The notes: generated by a model not told the origin, from the sequence alone. Shown: positions 12,354-27,200, counted from the first letter of the stretch. The stretch: DNA of 64,000 nt from Pelodera strongyloides (GCA_036852015.1 JAANDG010000008.1:1-64000), one strand, 5' to 3'. A program made the numbers and translations.

Positions 12354-12538
12354 ATGCCAAATCTTAACCAGCTGATTATCCAAAATGATACTCCTCTATA
12401 ACCGCATGGGCAAACTTTTGGTAACATTTGTAAACACAGAAAGCCACCAACAAAAATCTAAGGGGACAGGTTTACGAAAAATGCACGCATAATAAAAATT
12501 TCACATGTTATGACACATTATTCGGGCGCCTGACCATA

Positions 12539-12671
12539 TGTGGCCGTATGCACGAACAACGGGGAACCTCCCAGGTTGGGAGAATTTGTCTCTGTCTGTC
12601 ACTGATTCGTGTGATATCACCTCCCACCGGGAGTCTGGGAGCTTCCCGGCGCGTTGGCGCATACGGCCACA
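12539..12671. repeat. TGTGGCCGTATGC inverted-repeat element (family D)
   Basis: Ends TGTGGCCGTATGCACGAAC and GCGCATACGGCCACA enclose CCTCCCAGG/CTCCCGGTGGGAGG-like inner repeats. A shorter relative lies at 15993-16071. Non-coding. Confidence 0.6.
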
Positions 12672-12701
12672 GAAGGGAGAATAATCAATAAATCAATAAT
12701 T

Positions 12702-15700
12702 TTAAGAGTAGAAGGTAAGAACCGACGTCTGATTTCCTCTAATCAGTAGTGATGGGGGTAGTCCACGGGTCATCATATCCAGCCAAGACATATAGAGAGA
12801 CGCCGACACAAGACCCTTCCTCGGCACTGGGAGCGTGCTGAAGAAAGAACAAAGGCTAATGGAAAACCAATTGACTGCTCAATATTCTAAATACGATGCG
12901 ACCAAACCACATCAGAATACCATACTTACGACCGATCAATTCCCTCCTAGCCGTAGACCGAGGACGTCGAGCAATTTGTCTTCTGGAACTCGTCGCCTAC
13001 TGCTCAGGACCTCGGCGGAACATGTCATAAGCAAACATTGAATCTGTATTTTCACCCTTGAATAAAGGTGCACGCTCTTGAAGCGCAAAACAAATTTATA
13101 ATCCATACATTCACCAGTCACTATCAATACTGCACCCGTCAACCCATCACACTTTTGACTACAACGTGAAACATCAAACAAAACACAACTCAAACATAGC
13201 AGGAAATACACTTGCTCATGCTAATTTGCAGATCCACCCCGCGTACACAAGCAGATAATGGATCATTATTATACCTAGATACGTAGATACCTTACCTTAC
13301 CTTACGAATACCTTGAAGACCGTTATATCAGCTGTTGGCTCTCTAACAGCGCAGGTCGCAACTACGCCATGAAGACCTGCATCCCTGCATCTTGCGATGC
13401 GATTCCATGCACGTCCAAATGATTTAACCATCGGGTCTGCCCAAACCCTACCTTAGCGCCACAAAACCTTAGTGTCACAAAACTTACATAACGACGAGGT
13501 CCGCTTGACTGCTGTGCTGTTGCAGAAGTTCCGACGTTCTCAACTGTCGGAAGGTCTTCTCACGTTGTGCCGAGAGCTCAGATGGTGAGGTCATACCCTG
13601 GAAAGATGGTGACAGAATACATGGAGAAAAAACACAAAAACTTTCTCCTATACAAACACAAAGAATGAATAAACTTCGCAATTAAAGCGAACTACTGGCG
13701 GGTTTTTGAAACACATCGGATACACCAGCATTCTTACGCAACTTATGCAATGAGCATAAAATTAAAAAAAATCGAGCTAAATTCGAGTAAATTAGCATAA
13801 ATACGCAAGAACTCAGTTATCCACGGGAACTTTCCCACGGGTAGCACTGGTAAGTTCAAATTGGCAAATTCACAAACTAGATCACAAACGAAAATAGAAA
13901 CTCACAGGTGGACATTCTCCATCAGGCGCAATAAAAGGTTCTATCAAGTTCTCCCATGCGTCCATACTGAAATACACCAAAACCTAATTAATATCCCAGA
14001 TCCCAGGTCCCACGGCAATTGTTTAGCTTAAAAATACATACTAACCACCTTCGACGACACCTTACTGCAACAAATATCGTATTGTATACAGTTGGGAGCT
14101 TTGTTTTTTTGATTGTTTGATTGTACGTTTGGATGATGTGCGTTACGCTCAGGAAGTAGGATTCGTTCAGTAGTTCACGTTAAACATATTCCATAACAAC
14201 GAGACGCAGCAATTCTGATTATTCACCTTCAGCTATACCAAAGAATCCAAATTTCAAATTTCCCACTCACGTCTCTTTCCTCGGTTTCCTTCCAATATCC
14301 GCAATGACGGACACATTACAAAAGTCGATTCTGAATTTGGACAACAGGGCGGCCATCGATCTTTGTTCCGCCTCCATTGTACGCGATGAGGTGGAGATGG
14401 TGAACACACGCAGGCGGGCACCCTGATTATGCAAGCAAATTAGAAATGCCTGCTAAAACACACGCAGGCGGGCACCCTGATTATTCAAGCACATTAGAAA
14501 TGTATGCTAAACTAATATGACACAAACATATTATATTAGAAATGGCATTGTGGGTTACATAATCACACAGGTATATTCGAAGTCGAACAGCACGCTATTG
14601 GCTACACACGTTACATACATTATTCAACAGAGCCTGCGAAGGGCAGAAACGGGGTTACCATATTATATATGGTATATTCATCGTTTTCTTTACGTATAAG
14701 TTATTCACTTGTAGGTTTCCAATTTATTTCCTATTTTATTAGAGGAACAGAGCTGCAATACGTTTTATTCGACACTACTACACTAATAAGTTTGATGTTT
14801 CACAGTAAGCGTATCAATTACTAGTGAGTTCTGATTATGATAATATCCCATTTTCCCACTGAGTTCGATGCAATCAACAACAAATGGTGAATAGCAAAAA
14901 GTTCGATAAAATATGCATGTTCATACAACAGAATCCAAATCCACAACAAATTACGATCAAATAAATCGGACCCAGGCAGAGTGCAATTTACTATTACAAA
15001 ACAGAAGCAGAAATAATCCAACCTCCAGGTAACTCTTGTCAATGGTAAGTAAATGTGGAATGAGTAGAGTGAGGCCTCCGTCATCGTACAACCACCACAC
15101 GTCGATCACTCCGCGTTTCACCTAGAAACACGACAAACGGGATGAAACTAAAAACGGCAATTGATAATTCGCACAAATTTACAATTTTCCCGACCATGTA
15201 TAAATCCCGTGTGTAAATTGAATGGAGTAGGTTTAAGTTAGTAGTTACTTAAAATGATTATTTACTCGTTTAGAAGAGCTTCAAAGATGCACTTGCCCAC
15301 TGAATAATACCTCGAATTCTACGCATCGACTTATTGTTAGATCCCAGATATTATCGGTTAAAAAAAATAACACCAACTAATGTTCATGGACCTGACCAAT
15401 TCTAAAAAAAATCAGGATCAAACCTTTCTATTAAATCGTGATATTGACGCGAGAAGTGCCTTCTGTTCCACAGTTGCGCGACGTGAACTGAAAGATAGTT
15501 ATCTTTATGCTTTATACAAAATCACGTTGCGATCTTGACAACAAAACATAAAGATTCTGACAGACAGCTGGTCATGCTAAAGGTCATCATTCTGCAAGAA
15601 ATACAGTAATACAGGAGATAGCACTGACGACATCAAACTACAAACTACACGTCTCTTAAAGAAAACACAAGACACAGAAGCCGGACGGTCATGCGCTAAT

Positions 15701-18700
15701 TCATAGGAAAGCTGATGCAGACTGAAGACTACAGACTACAAACACCATTCACTAACAACAACAACAACCACATAATATCATTAAATTCATTAATTCTCAC
15801 ACTGCTACGTCATCAAGTGAAAGGCTGATTCTCTTCAGCTCACTTAGCGAAATCTTCTTGCGGCTGAAACAACGGAGGGGAAACGTGAGACCCGATATCC
15901 ACTAACTGCACTAATTACAATTACAGTGACTTTCAATCAGCAACAATTATCAGCAACAATAACAACTGACAATAATGAGTCAGTCCGAGCACCAGTGGCC
16001 GAATGCACGAACGCTGGGAGCATACTCCCAGCCTCCCCTCCCAGTGGGAGATGAGACAGCATACGGCCACAGATGTGGTGCAATGGTGCCAACCATATTA
16101 TACAAAAAGGTAAACATGTTAGTCTCTTGCTAGTTGGTAAGTCTTATAATGATTCTAGTTCTAGAACACTCGTCAACGCGAAGGGTGAAATGCATCGTTG
16201 TTCACTTTAGCTGATTCACCTATGTTGTAATCGCGACAGAATGGGCTTCAAGGCTATGATGTAATTTTGTCGGCTACGAATGCAGCGCCCACAGACAGGT
16301 AAGTCCTAGACCTGTGTTGTGTGCGAATATTCGGGTACGATCTTTTACGGCAATCGTACATGCTTGCTTTTACACCTCTTACCAAGTCCGTCCCAGGTTC
16401 CAAAACTGATATCATCATCGTCAACTAGCCGAAGTTCATAAACAAAACCACTCCATTAAAAATGATGTTAACGCCAGTTAAGTAAAGTGCCGCTCACCCT
16501 CGCCTCCTCAGTGATAGTGTGTTCTTCAACTCTCTCAACGTATTTGTTCCCTTTTCTATGTCCGCCTCTTCTCTCTTCTTCTTGCTTGCTCTCTGCTGTC
16601 TCTGCGTGTCTGTCTCCTCATCGGAATCCATTGCACGATGCGTTTCCTCGTCTTCTTCATCCTACACAGAGATTCAAAATAAAGACTACACAGCTTTAAA
16701 GGGTTGGACCCACAATAAGACCTTACAGGGACGGATGACGGGTCCACTGGGAAAATAGTGCTGAATTCCTTTGCGCAGAAAGAAAAGCATTTCAGAAACA
16801 ATACACATTACTGAAACCCGCATTCGACTCATTAACTAGAACACTGGAAATGCAAGACTCTATTCCCAATTTTTTTGCACTTCGTTTAAAGTTTAAAGAA
16901 AGTACCATTGTACGAAACATTTTTGTGTCCTGAATCCTGCAATTCCCAATAAAGTGTACTAAGAAGACGACTATAAACAAAACAAAACTCACATCAAGAT
17001 CGAAGTCAAAGGGAAAGTTTTCCGTGAACGAACTCGACGCTGAAAATATGCCAAAATAAATGAAATAAGAAACAATATACTCTAAGACAGACAGTTCAAG
17101 GAAAGAAGGAAATTACACACTGAATCGAAAATAGAAAATTCACTTTCACATTGCTCTCCTCAGACCTCAGACGACACAATAAGCGGGCAGGTGATTATTG
17201 ATTATTGAATCAAGATACCAAACAAACTACAAACTACAAACTACAAAAACACCAAACAATGTGAGAAAAAGCTGAAAGTGGGTAGTTTTTGAAGGAAAGG
17301 ACAATTACGATCTCAAGACGACGTAAGAGAAGCACAATCAACCCCCAGACGCCAAACGCCAAAACGCACATGACATATCTATGTCTATTCTCAAATTCAC
17401 AATTCGCTTCTAACATTTTAGGGCGTGTTCGGGAGCGTTTTCCGAAAGGTTCCCATGCAAATTCATCGTTCGGGGGTTCGGGATGGACCACGCTAATCAT
17501 ACTGTATTTTTTGCTTTCTCCAAGCATTAGACCGTTTCCAAAATGTCCATCCCGAACGATGAATTTGCATGAGAACCTTCCAGAAAACGCATCCCGAACG
17601 CGCCCTTAGTATTTAGTGTCAATAAATTTCTTATTCGCGAGTGTTTGCCTGTTCGTACTGTCAGCATCAAAACCTCTAACAACTCCAACAAACTTACAAG
17701 ACATAATCATTGAGGAAACCCTCTTTTTCTGCGAAATCGGAAAGTCAGTGAGATTTTACAGATTTTACAAGTTACTTGTCAAATTTAAGATTTTTTAATA
17801 TTTTTACCACATACACTAATCAATTTTATGAAACTAGACTACATTCTACAGTTAGAATACTGTAGACTAATACATTCTACAGTTAGCATACTGTAGAGTA
17901 GAATATAGCTCGCGCTGTGCTCGACGTGGTGCTGGGGGTGTCAAATGCTTCAGAATCAGAAATGGTTCACATTTTCACAGTATCACATATATTCAAACCC
18001 TGGACAATATTCAGATGATGTCGCATGAATAAATCCATGCTGCGGGCACTATTTCTTGACCGCGACGACTGTATTAGTAGGGCTGCAATATGGTGACAAA
18101 CGACTAATTAGGCTTACAACTAGTATAACTATGTAATTCCCACTAGAGAAACGCTAAAAAACCAGTTTGTCCTTATCACTGTTCAGATAAAATTTGGAGA
18201 ATTAAAAAATAATCAGTTTGATAGGTCAACCGGGGAATTTTGCGAAATAAAAAGGCAAAAACAAATTAAATTTTTTGCAAATCTACATGTTTCAATGTGT
18301 TTCTATATTCGAGACTCGAGAGCAACCCATATTATCAACTCTGCATGTTCAAAATACCTAGGAATATGAAAACGCTCATATAATAGCTAATCGTTTTGCA
18401 AAAAATAGATCTGCAAATCAAATCGACGTGTTTCAGGGGGTTGCTATATTTGGCATTGGCACTAGAGCTCAACACTATTCAAATTCAGCGTGCTAATCTA
18501 CATCTTTCCCCCAACACAAAAGAAAAAGTAAGTAGAACAACTAATTTAAAACTCACAAGGCGTATTCGCATCTCCATCGACATTAGTATCATCATCCTTC
18601 TTTCCATCTTCTGTCTCTTTCTCAACATTGCCATTTCTGAAAATAAAGATTACTTAAAATTCAAAATTAAAATTTTTTTGAAGCGAAATAACGACCGGTT

Positions 18701-21210
18701 CATGAAAAGTATGTCAAATAACTTCATTACCATGCATTATATGCAAATGAGAATTATTAGCATAAAAAACGACCCCACTTCCCCAATCGACCCGCACTTG
18801 AGATGCGTTTCAAAAACCGGCCGCAATTTCGCTTTAATCCCAACAAATTGCGAGCTGAACACAAAATAAAAAAAATAACTCACGGTTCTTTGTTCACAAC
18901 ATGCTGCTTCTTTCCGCTGTGAGTTTCATCATTCCGGCCAATATTTAACAAACGCATGTTTTCGGAAAAGTCCAGACCTAAGCAAAAGGAAATAAGTAAT
19001 AAAACAATAGTTATGAACTTCAATGAATATTTAAACTCAGCGGTTTTGTGGCTGAGCTTTACGGTCCATTAAACTTTCAGTCCACATTCGTAGGGTTTAA
19101 AGTCACGTAAAGTTACATAATAATGTAAGCGTAAGGCGCAATTTTACGAATACATCATATGTGAATGCCTTTGATTACGATAGCATACAATAATAAATCT
19201 ACATATGAAAACTAAACCAAGTTACACACAATCTTCAAGAGGACTCGTGTTAAAGCGAAATGCTAGCCTCTTTGGAAAATTTGCATATGATAAGCAAATC
19301 CTATGTATCCTATGCTAATTTTGTACGATTGCCGTGGACGATCGTACAACATTAGCATAGGATACATATGCAAATTTTCCAAAGGGGCTGGCATTTCGCT
19401 TTAAAAGTAAAATCCCAAAACATACCTGAATTTTGATTCCGCAGCACACCCACTCCCATATTGCACTCAAACGCGTCCCTAAACGTTGAGTTCTTAATTA
19501 ATTAAGTACAATGTTTCAATCACTTAGTATAATTGGCACCCTTCCCAATATACTCACTCTTTACTTCTACATCACACGTATAAGCTACCGTCCCAATACA
19601 TACAGTTAAAACTTAACTAATTACTTAAATTATCACTGTTTAAGCAAATTTATCTATAAGCATTCCCAAATACTGTATACACATTATCTGCTACGCTACT
19701 GCAATATAAGGGATGGTTTTTCTTTAAAGCAAGACATTATCACATCAATCACGATGAATCGAAATTTCCAAAACTTACTGTATAACTCCAAAGTAGTCGT
19801 TCAGCTCATCGAGTTTCTGTTCGGTGGGTCCCTTGTCCGCCCAATTGCATTTAAATCCAATAATGACAATATTGGGGCGGAGACGACCAAGACCCGACGT
19901 CTAAAAAAAACACATGTTAATAGAAAGGTTAAGGGTTAAGGTTAGACCCGTCTTCGCAAGAGATCTGAACTCCGCGCGGGTCCCGTGCCTGAAACATACG
20001 GTTCGGCCTGCTCTGGGGTTTTGGTTTTTGAAGTGGTTATTACATCAAATCTTGGTAATAAAACATATTTTTTTCACTAAATAATTTCCAGGCATACATT
20101 ACAGGAATTAAAAACTAGCAGGAGTCCCGACTGTCTAGTGCCTTATCCTCTAATCCAGTCCAGATCCTCACAATGTAATCACTCTAATAAGGAAATACAA
20201 CCTACAGTAAAATACAACCTACACTAATACTGTAAACTACAGTTACAGTAAACAGTTAAATACAGTAAAAAGTACAGTTACAGTAAACGTTCAACTACAG
20301 TAAAAAATAGAGTTTCCCAAGTCAACAAGATAGGATGTGTCAACAAACTCACAGACCTGATACAAAGCCTGGACTCCCGCTCGAACACTCTGATTTGCAA
20401 TGGAGATGTAGAATGATTTGACCTTCTTCTTTCTCAGCCAATCATTCATCTGACGATCCAACTTACGAAGCACCGAGTAGACACGATCACATGGAGCGTA
20501 CTGCAAATAAAACAAATGGAAACTTCACACGGAGCGCACTGTAAAGAAAAGAAAACAAATAGAAACTATCAACATCGTTTTCTACACTAATTTCTGTACT
20601 GTTGGTGGAATTTATTTGCAATTAACACACATAACATATACTCTGTCACAGTGTTGCGCGTTGCGCTCTTTTAATGAGTCTACAAATACTCACAGAAAGG
20701 GACTGGGCAACCAACGGTTATGTCTGCTCGAATATAGTTCGAATAAAACTAAAACAAGCTTCAACATTTACCAACTATAAACCTAGTCAAAATAAGGAAC
20801 ACAACTCTACAAAGGTTCCAGGTTCAAGTAAACTAACCGGTACAACATATCCACAAATCATGAGACTGCTGCCCTTTGTTATATTGTTCACGAAATCAAC
20901 CAACGAGGGACGGGAAGCCGGATTTCCAGTCAGCACCAGGAGTTGAGGACTAAATAAGAGAAATGAGACATATTGTGATATTTCGATTTTTTGAAGCTTC
21001 ACTAAAAGCACAGTGCAAGCACCAAATACCGTAGGGGGTAGTCACAGCTAACATCAAAAACATTTCATATTCCATGAATCAGCATAGTTAAGATTCAAAA
21101 GAAACCCTACCGATAATTCTTCACATGCTCCTCTGTATTGGAAAGCTTCACCATTCCTGCGAGGGCATTTTTATAGCTGTGAGCTTGGGTTGATGAACCC
21201 CAGTTTACAT
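12702..21210 (-). CDS. nkcc: NKCC C-terminal cytosolic domain exons
   Basis: Exons: 21111-21210, 20838-20949, 20357-20500, 19779-19900, 19436-19488, 18884-18977, 18557-18636, 16993-17039, 16498-16661, 15844-15863 (20-nt microexon), candidate 15392-15487, 15023-15121, 14271-14422, 13906-13966, 13488-13597, 12702-12837. They begin [13 protein letters not shown] and continue [52 protein letters not shown] and [17 protein letters not shown], all close to vertebrate NKCC1. The 18.6-16.5 kb exons form a charged linker of low conservation, as in other NKCCs. The final exon ends SVLTFYS then TAA. The exon between 15023 and 15844 is the weak point: the best candidate is one base out of frame in a run of eight T. 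Confidence 0.88.
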
Positions 21211-21223
21211 CTAAATATTATAT

Positions 21224-21275
<52 letters not shown>

Positions 21276-24200
21276 TCCAATACCCCAATTTTTCGTTCAT
21301 GCAATCAAACTAAACTTTGGCCTGACCAGCCTTGAGAGGTCTTGCCTTCATTTAATCAATTCTTTCCGGTTATGCACACCTAGCTGGTATTGTGGTTTAT
21401 AACCCCCCCCAGGCAGTTGTGGTGCTATGCGCCCACTGTGTGTTGCAGGCGAGCCGTATAAGTCGCTAGCAAGAACGAAATTTGGGTGTGGGTGGCGGTA
21501 GTGTAGTGGTTAGCATACTGGACCGGTAATCCAGAGGTCGTGGGTTCGACCCCCACTCGTCCAATACCCCAATTTTTCGTTCATGCAATCAAACTAAACT
21601 TTGGCCTGACCAGCCTTGAGAGGTCTTGCCTTCATTTAATCAATTCTTTCCGGTTATGCACACCTAGCTGGTATTGTGGTTTATAACCCCCCCCCAGGCA
21701 GTTGTGGTGCTATGCGCCCACTGTGTGTTGCAGGCGAGCCGTATAAGTCGCTAGCAAGAACGAAATTTGGGTGTGGGTGGCGGTAGTGTAGTGGTTAGCA
21801 TACTGGACCGGTAATCCAGAGGTCGTGGGTTCGACCCCCACTCGTCCAATACCCCAATTTTTCGTTCATGCAATCAAACTAAACTTTGGCCTGACCAGCC
21901 TTGAGAGGTCTTGCCTTCATTTAATCAATTCTTTCCGGTTATGCACACCTAGCTGGTATTGTGGTTTATAACCCCCCCCCCGGCATTGTGGTGCTATGCG
22001 CCCACTGGTGTTGCAGGCGAGCCGTATAATAAGTCGCTAGCAAGAACGAAATTTGGGTGTGGGGTGGCGGTAGTGTAGTGGTTAGCATACTGGACCGGTA
22101 ATCCAGAGGTCGTGGGTTCGACCCCCACTCGTCCAATACCCCAATTTTTCGTTCATGCAATCAAACTAAACTTTGGCCTGACCAGCCTTGAGAGGTCTTG
22201 CCTTCATTTAATCAATTCTTTCCGGTTATGCACACCTAGCTGGTATTGTGGTTTATAACCCCCCCCCCCCCCCCAGGCAGTTGTGGTGCTATGCGCCCAC
22301 TGTGTGTTGCAGGCGAGCCGTATAAGTCGCTAGCAAGAACGAAATTTGGGTGTGGGTGGCGGTAGTGTAGTGGTTAGCATACTGGACCGGTAATCCAGAG
22401 GTCGTGGGTTCGACCCCCACTCGTCCAATACCCCAATTTTTCGTTCATGCAATCAAACTATATATATATATATATATATATATCAAAGGTTGTTTAAAAA
22501 ATATATAGAATTGTATGTGACCTATAAAAAAATAGGTCACAGACAACCGATATCTAAAAGCAAATGTTTCACCAACTGCACAAATCTACGGGGGACTAGG
22601 ATAACCGATTCGCCAGTAGGTCGTCGTAAAAGGTGAACACGAACACACATTTACCTGGTTTTCTGTGTAGGATGTACATGAACAATACGGCAAAAAAGAA
22701 GAACGTGAGCAGAGCGGTACTCCTGTAAAAGGTACTTTACCCTAGAAAGAATAGCCGGCAAAAAAACGGTACGTTAAAGTAGAACCTGCTTTGGGAAATT
22801 TGCATATTATGCGCAAATGCTATGTGTCCTATGCAAATTTTTGGTGCCCGCCCGAAGCTTCCGGCACCAAATTTACATAGGATATATAGGATATGCGTAA
22901 CACATGTAAATTTCCCAAAGTAGGTACCATACTGCTTTAAAAGACGCACGAAACACGACAGGCGTGGTTCACACTATCTTCGGCCGATGCGTTGGCAAAC
23001 GTAAGCATTTGAGTGAGTATCAACACTAATTAAAGCAGCTCCTTTTTACTGATCGTTAATAATGAATGACACCTAATTGCAAGACAAATCTTCAACAAAC
23101 TCACCAACTGATGATGAACATGACACACACGCACAAAACGGAACCAGCCAGCGAAACCCACATGTTGTAGTACTTAAAACCAGGACGGAAACCTAAGCGA
23201 GTCACTTAAATTATTCTTAAACTTAAAAAAAACCACACATTTACTTACTTAATCATTTACTTACTCACAGACTCACCACACGTCTAGAACCTTATGGTTA
23301 CCGGCTGCGCAAACCACAACTCAATCACAAGCTATGTATAATGGCAAAGGAAAAGGGACTAATTACCTAATTAGTCACAATAGTTGATAGGATAATTAAT
23401 AGACCATATATAATGAAGGCGCACCTGGTGAATCCGCAAACGAATTGTCAAAGCATGCGTAGTTGATCAGCGCATAAGAAGCCAGGAAGAAGTTGGAAAT
23501 GATCGGAGCAATTGCATTCAAATCACCTAAATATAGAAAATTAAATCACCTAAATATAAAACGGTACTGCAAAAATAACCATAACAACATCGTTCAATCA
23601 TACAACGTACATGTACACAAAAAATGCCAAAACACATACACATACACACACACGATTGGAAACTGACCGACTAAAATCACACCCAGGGCAATGACGGCAG
23701 CAAGGAGATACGCACGACGCGGTTCCTGCAAAAGTAAGAAATTAAAATTTGAATCAGAGCTTGAGGCATGAGGCTGGAACTCGATGAAGGACAGTCCTAG
23801 ATTTACGCATTTATTTTTTAATCATGCTGGACCCATAGTGCGGACGATCATCTCCCGAGCTCTCTATACCGTCAACGTCCAAAATTACCCCGTCAATACA
23901 AACCATCTCCCCAACGTTTTGAGATGTGGGCTCTATTTATGCTGCTGGATCATAAAATCCCGCATAGAAAAGAGGAGGTCGGAGGTACTATCACATGTAC
24001 TTAATTCAGTAAACAAACAAATAAAACAAACCTCATCATTACCGTATCCCTTGGCAAAAAATCCAATCTTTGGGAACAGACGATCTTTGCAAACGGCCTG
24101 GAAACACAAAACAATTGGCGATATAACAAGGGGAAGGGAAACAAATACAATACAATAATGGATAATATACGCAAAACACCATCTCTTACAGTCATGATTT

Positions 24201-27200
24201 CACACTACAACCTACAACCATGAAATACCATATACCGCTAAAACATATCTGACGATATTTGAACCATGAACCAGGAAATACCATATCGCTAAAACATATT
24301 AAAGACGTTTCGGATTTCGGATTGTAAATCATAACAGATAAGATACAAAACCCAGAACATAAGCCCACGCCCACCACCAACCTGGAAGACTTTGGGCGCT
24401 GAAACAAGACTGGCTAGGGCTGAAGAAAGGGTGGCAGCAAAAATACCGGCTGTGATCAACGGTCCCCACAAAGACTCCATCTCCATCACCTAAAATGAAA
24501 AATGTCAATTTGTCAATGTCAATGGTCAATTATTTTTCAACAAATAAAAATCACATCGAAAAACTTTGTGCATCACGCATCACCCGCCAAGGAATAAACT
24601 TATGTCTTCTGTCGACTAAGGTCTTCACACGGATACGCGGCAGGAGCGCAAACTACGCGAACATCTGGCGCACTCCTCGCACACCGTCGCACAACATACA
24701 AGCCAACAGAAACAAACAAAAATCAAAGAAAATCAAACGAGACCTGGTTGTAATTCATCAATCCATAGTTACACGGCAGCTCATCATACGTGCAATTCGG
24801 AGGCACAAAGAATCCGACGGAATCAAATACAGGAGGGTTTACACCATCTGCGTCCCTAAAATCAATCCCTTTATTACCAATTCAAATAAGCGACATGCGT
24901 TACAAAAGTAAGACCAAACGTCGCACGCCACAAGGCGGGAAATATAGTCGAAGTAAAAACTAAAAAAGCAGCGCATGGTGCTAAGTGCTAAGACTCAATG
25001 CACCACCCACCGAACATAAAAAAATCCACATACATCCACGTAACGGGTAACGGCCAACAAGGCCCGGCCTATTGAGTAAGTGATAAATAAGCAAAACTAT
25101 TAGCATAACGTTAACTAATTACCTAACACATGTCGATCCAGTCATCCAAACAGCAATAAGGTAGATAATTGTGGTGGAAAAGATAGCCAGCAACGTACCT
25201 TTTGGGATCGCTTTCTAGAATCAATTATTTTATTAGAAAAAGAAAAACGCTCACCGCCACCGCTGGTTGGCTTTTTAACGATTAACGCGAAGTACCGGCT
25301 GGCGTTTGAAACATTGAAACGCATAATGAACAAATGAATTCTTACGCATTTATGCTAATTTACTCGAACTTTGCTCGATTTTTTATCCTAATTTATGTTC
25401 AATTGCATAAGCTGCATAATAATAATGCTGGTCTACTCAATGTGTTTCAAAAACAGGCCGGTATCCGGTATTTCGCTTTAACGATTAACTAACAAGCTAA
25501 TTTTGGAAGAAGACCCATCTAGTGAATAATGCCAACACAGACAAAGACAAACAGGGCACAAATAAAATTCGAACCTGTGGATCGGCCAAGTCACCCGAAA
25601 TATTGGCTCCCGCCATAATTCCTGTTGCAGCAGGGAAATACACGGCGAAAACGGTGAAAAAGTTCTCGCCGCCGCGGAACGATGGCATCAAATTGTCCAA
25701 CATTGTGTTCCCTAAATCAAAGCAAGAGATGCAGAAATATAAATATACAAACCGTAGAATTGGTACATACGGAATACACTGCAGCCATAACCATAAGAGC
25801 CATAACCAACAAACCGTACAGTACAATTGGTACATACGGATTACATTACGGACGATTAACAAGAGGGATGGTAGAACGACGAGCAGGGGCTCAATGCCCA
25901 AAACTAGGCACTGCAGCCACAACCTTAAGACGGCGTGCTATAACGAAAAATACTCACAGCAGGACATAAAACTCGTCGGGAAAAGCTCAAAACTACCATC
26001 CAAATTCCAAATATGTATTGTGTTTCCCAAAATTACATCTATTTATGTTACGTTTTTCATTTATTTCTTGCATCACCATGCCTAATATTCCAACCGCGAC
26101 GGTGGTATGGAGGTATGGGTGCTAGCTCAAAACTGCCATCGAAATTTATGTAATATGATATTTGGATGGTGGTTTCGTCGGTCAGTGGGTCAACGGAATT
26201 ATGCTCTGACTCACAGTTATAGCCGGTAACTCCTCTCACGGTCATGTGCTCGGTTGGTGTCTTCACTACAGTACCAATCATGTAATCGACAATGGAGGCA
26301 AGGAGAACTGCCAGAAGTCCCAACTGCATTTTCGATTCGAATGAAGTTCCAATAAAGACGATGCCCATCAAAATAAGGCACGTCACTGAACATAAGTAAA
26401 AGTGAACGTTTGACATTACCAAACTACGGTACAACTGTTTTAGAAACCGCGCCACTTATTAACAAACATACATAAAAACGAGAGAGCGTAAAGCATTAAT
26501 GAATGGCCCGGATCACAAGCTTGTTTCTACGTTATTAAATCCTAATCACTTTAAAAAGTAAAAGTACTATTGGACAAGAATCGCGTATGAATGATATATC
26601 CGTTAAAATACTCACCAACTCCGACCATTCGTACAATATTCAATTGTCCGAACGAGTCAACCCATTCACTAAGCGCAGGACTCGTTGTTGCAGATTCCAC
26701 TAAACATACATTATTATTATTATTATTAGTAATATTAAGTTGGCCTTTGGCAAAAAGTAACTGGAATACATGCGGTGCGAAGTGCCCATTCGAAAAACCC
26801 ATTTGTATGTCGCGCAAACAAATCAAAAACGTTCGCAAAATTATGGGGTTTCCAAGTATCCCAAAAATTCGGTGTGATTCTGTAAATACTACCGTATTTC
26901 TGCATACTTTAATGTTAGAAAACTGTGCGCACGCATCCTATCCATCTAAAAGTCAAACAAGAAACAATACCATACACACAGACCAATATATACACCGGCG
27001 GTGAAACATGCAACTTTACACAAAAGTGAAAAACCCCACCAATAATGTCCCTGATTGTCTCGGCAAATCCTACTACGTACATGGCACCACCAACGGCATT
27101 TGCCACGGAGAAAATCAAACCGATCGAACCACCAAACTCAGGGCCCAACGATCGGGAGATCTCAAATAATAAAAATATTACATATTATTACTACCAGGAC

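Larger units (their letters stand above)
10231..12701. other. Convergent intergenic region
   Basis: Lies between the stop codons of cfap36 (+) and the NKCC gene (-). It holds one family C palindrome, four family A MITEs or fragments and one TGTGGCCGTATGC inverted-repeat element. No further gene was recognised. TTTATT at about 10979 could supply AATAAA on the minus strand, but it is far from the NKCC stop. Confidence 0.55.

Noticed and set aside
18396..18869. 157-codon open frame on the plus strand
   Set aside because: Crosses an NKCC exon in antisense and a MITE; low-complexity Ile/Lys content.
21490..22426. Four working tRNA-Thr (GGT) genes
   Set aside because: The acceptor arms do not pair and position 33 is C; the heads are part of a 285-292 bp tandem unit.
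24495..24911. 138-codon open frame on the plus strand
   Set aside because: Antisense to the NKCC exon 24744-24855.
25522..26085. 187-codon open frame on the plus strand
   Set aside because: Antisense to an NKCC exon and its introns, with no recognisable protein features.
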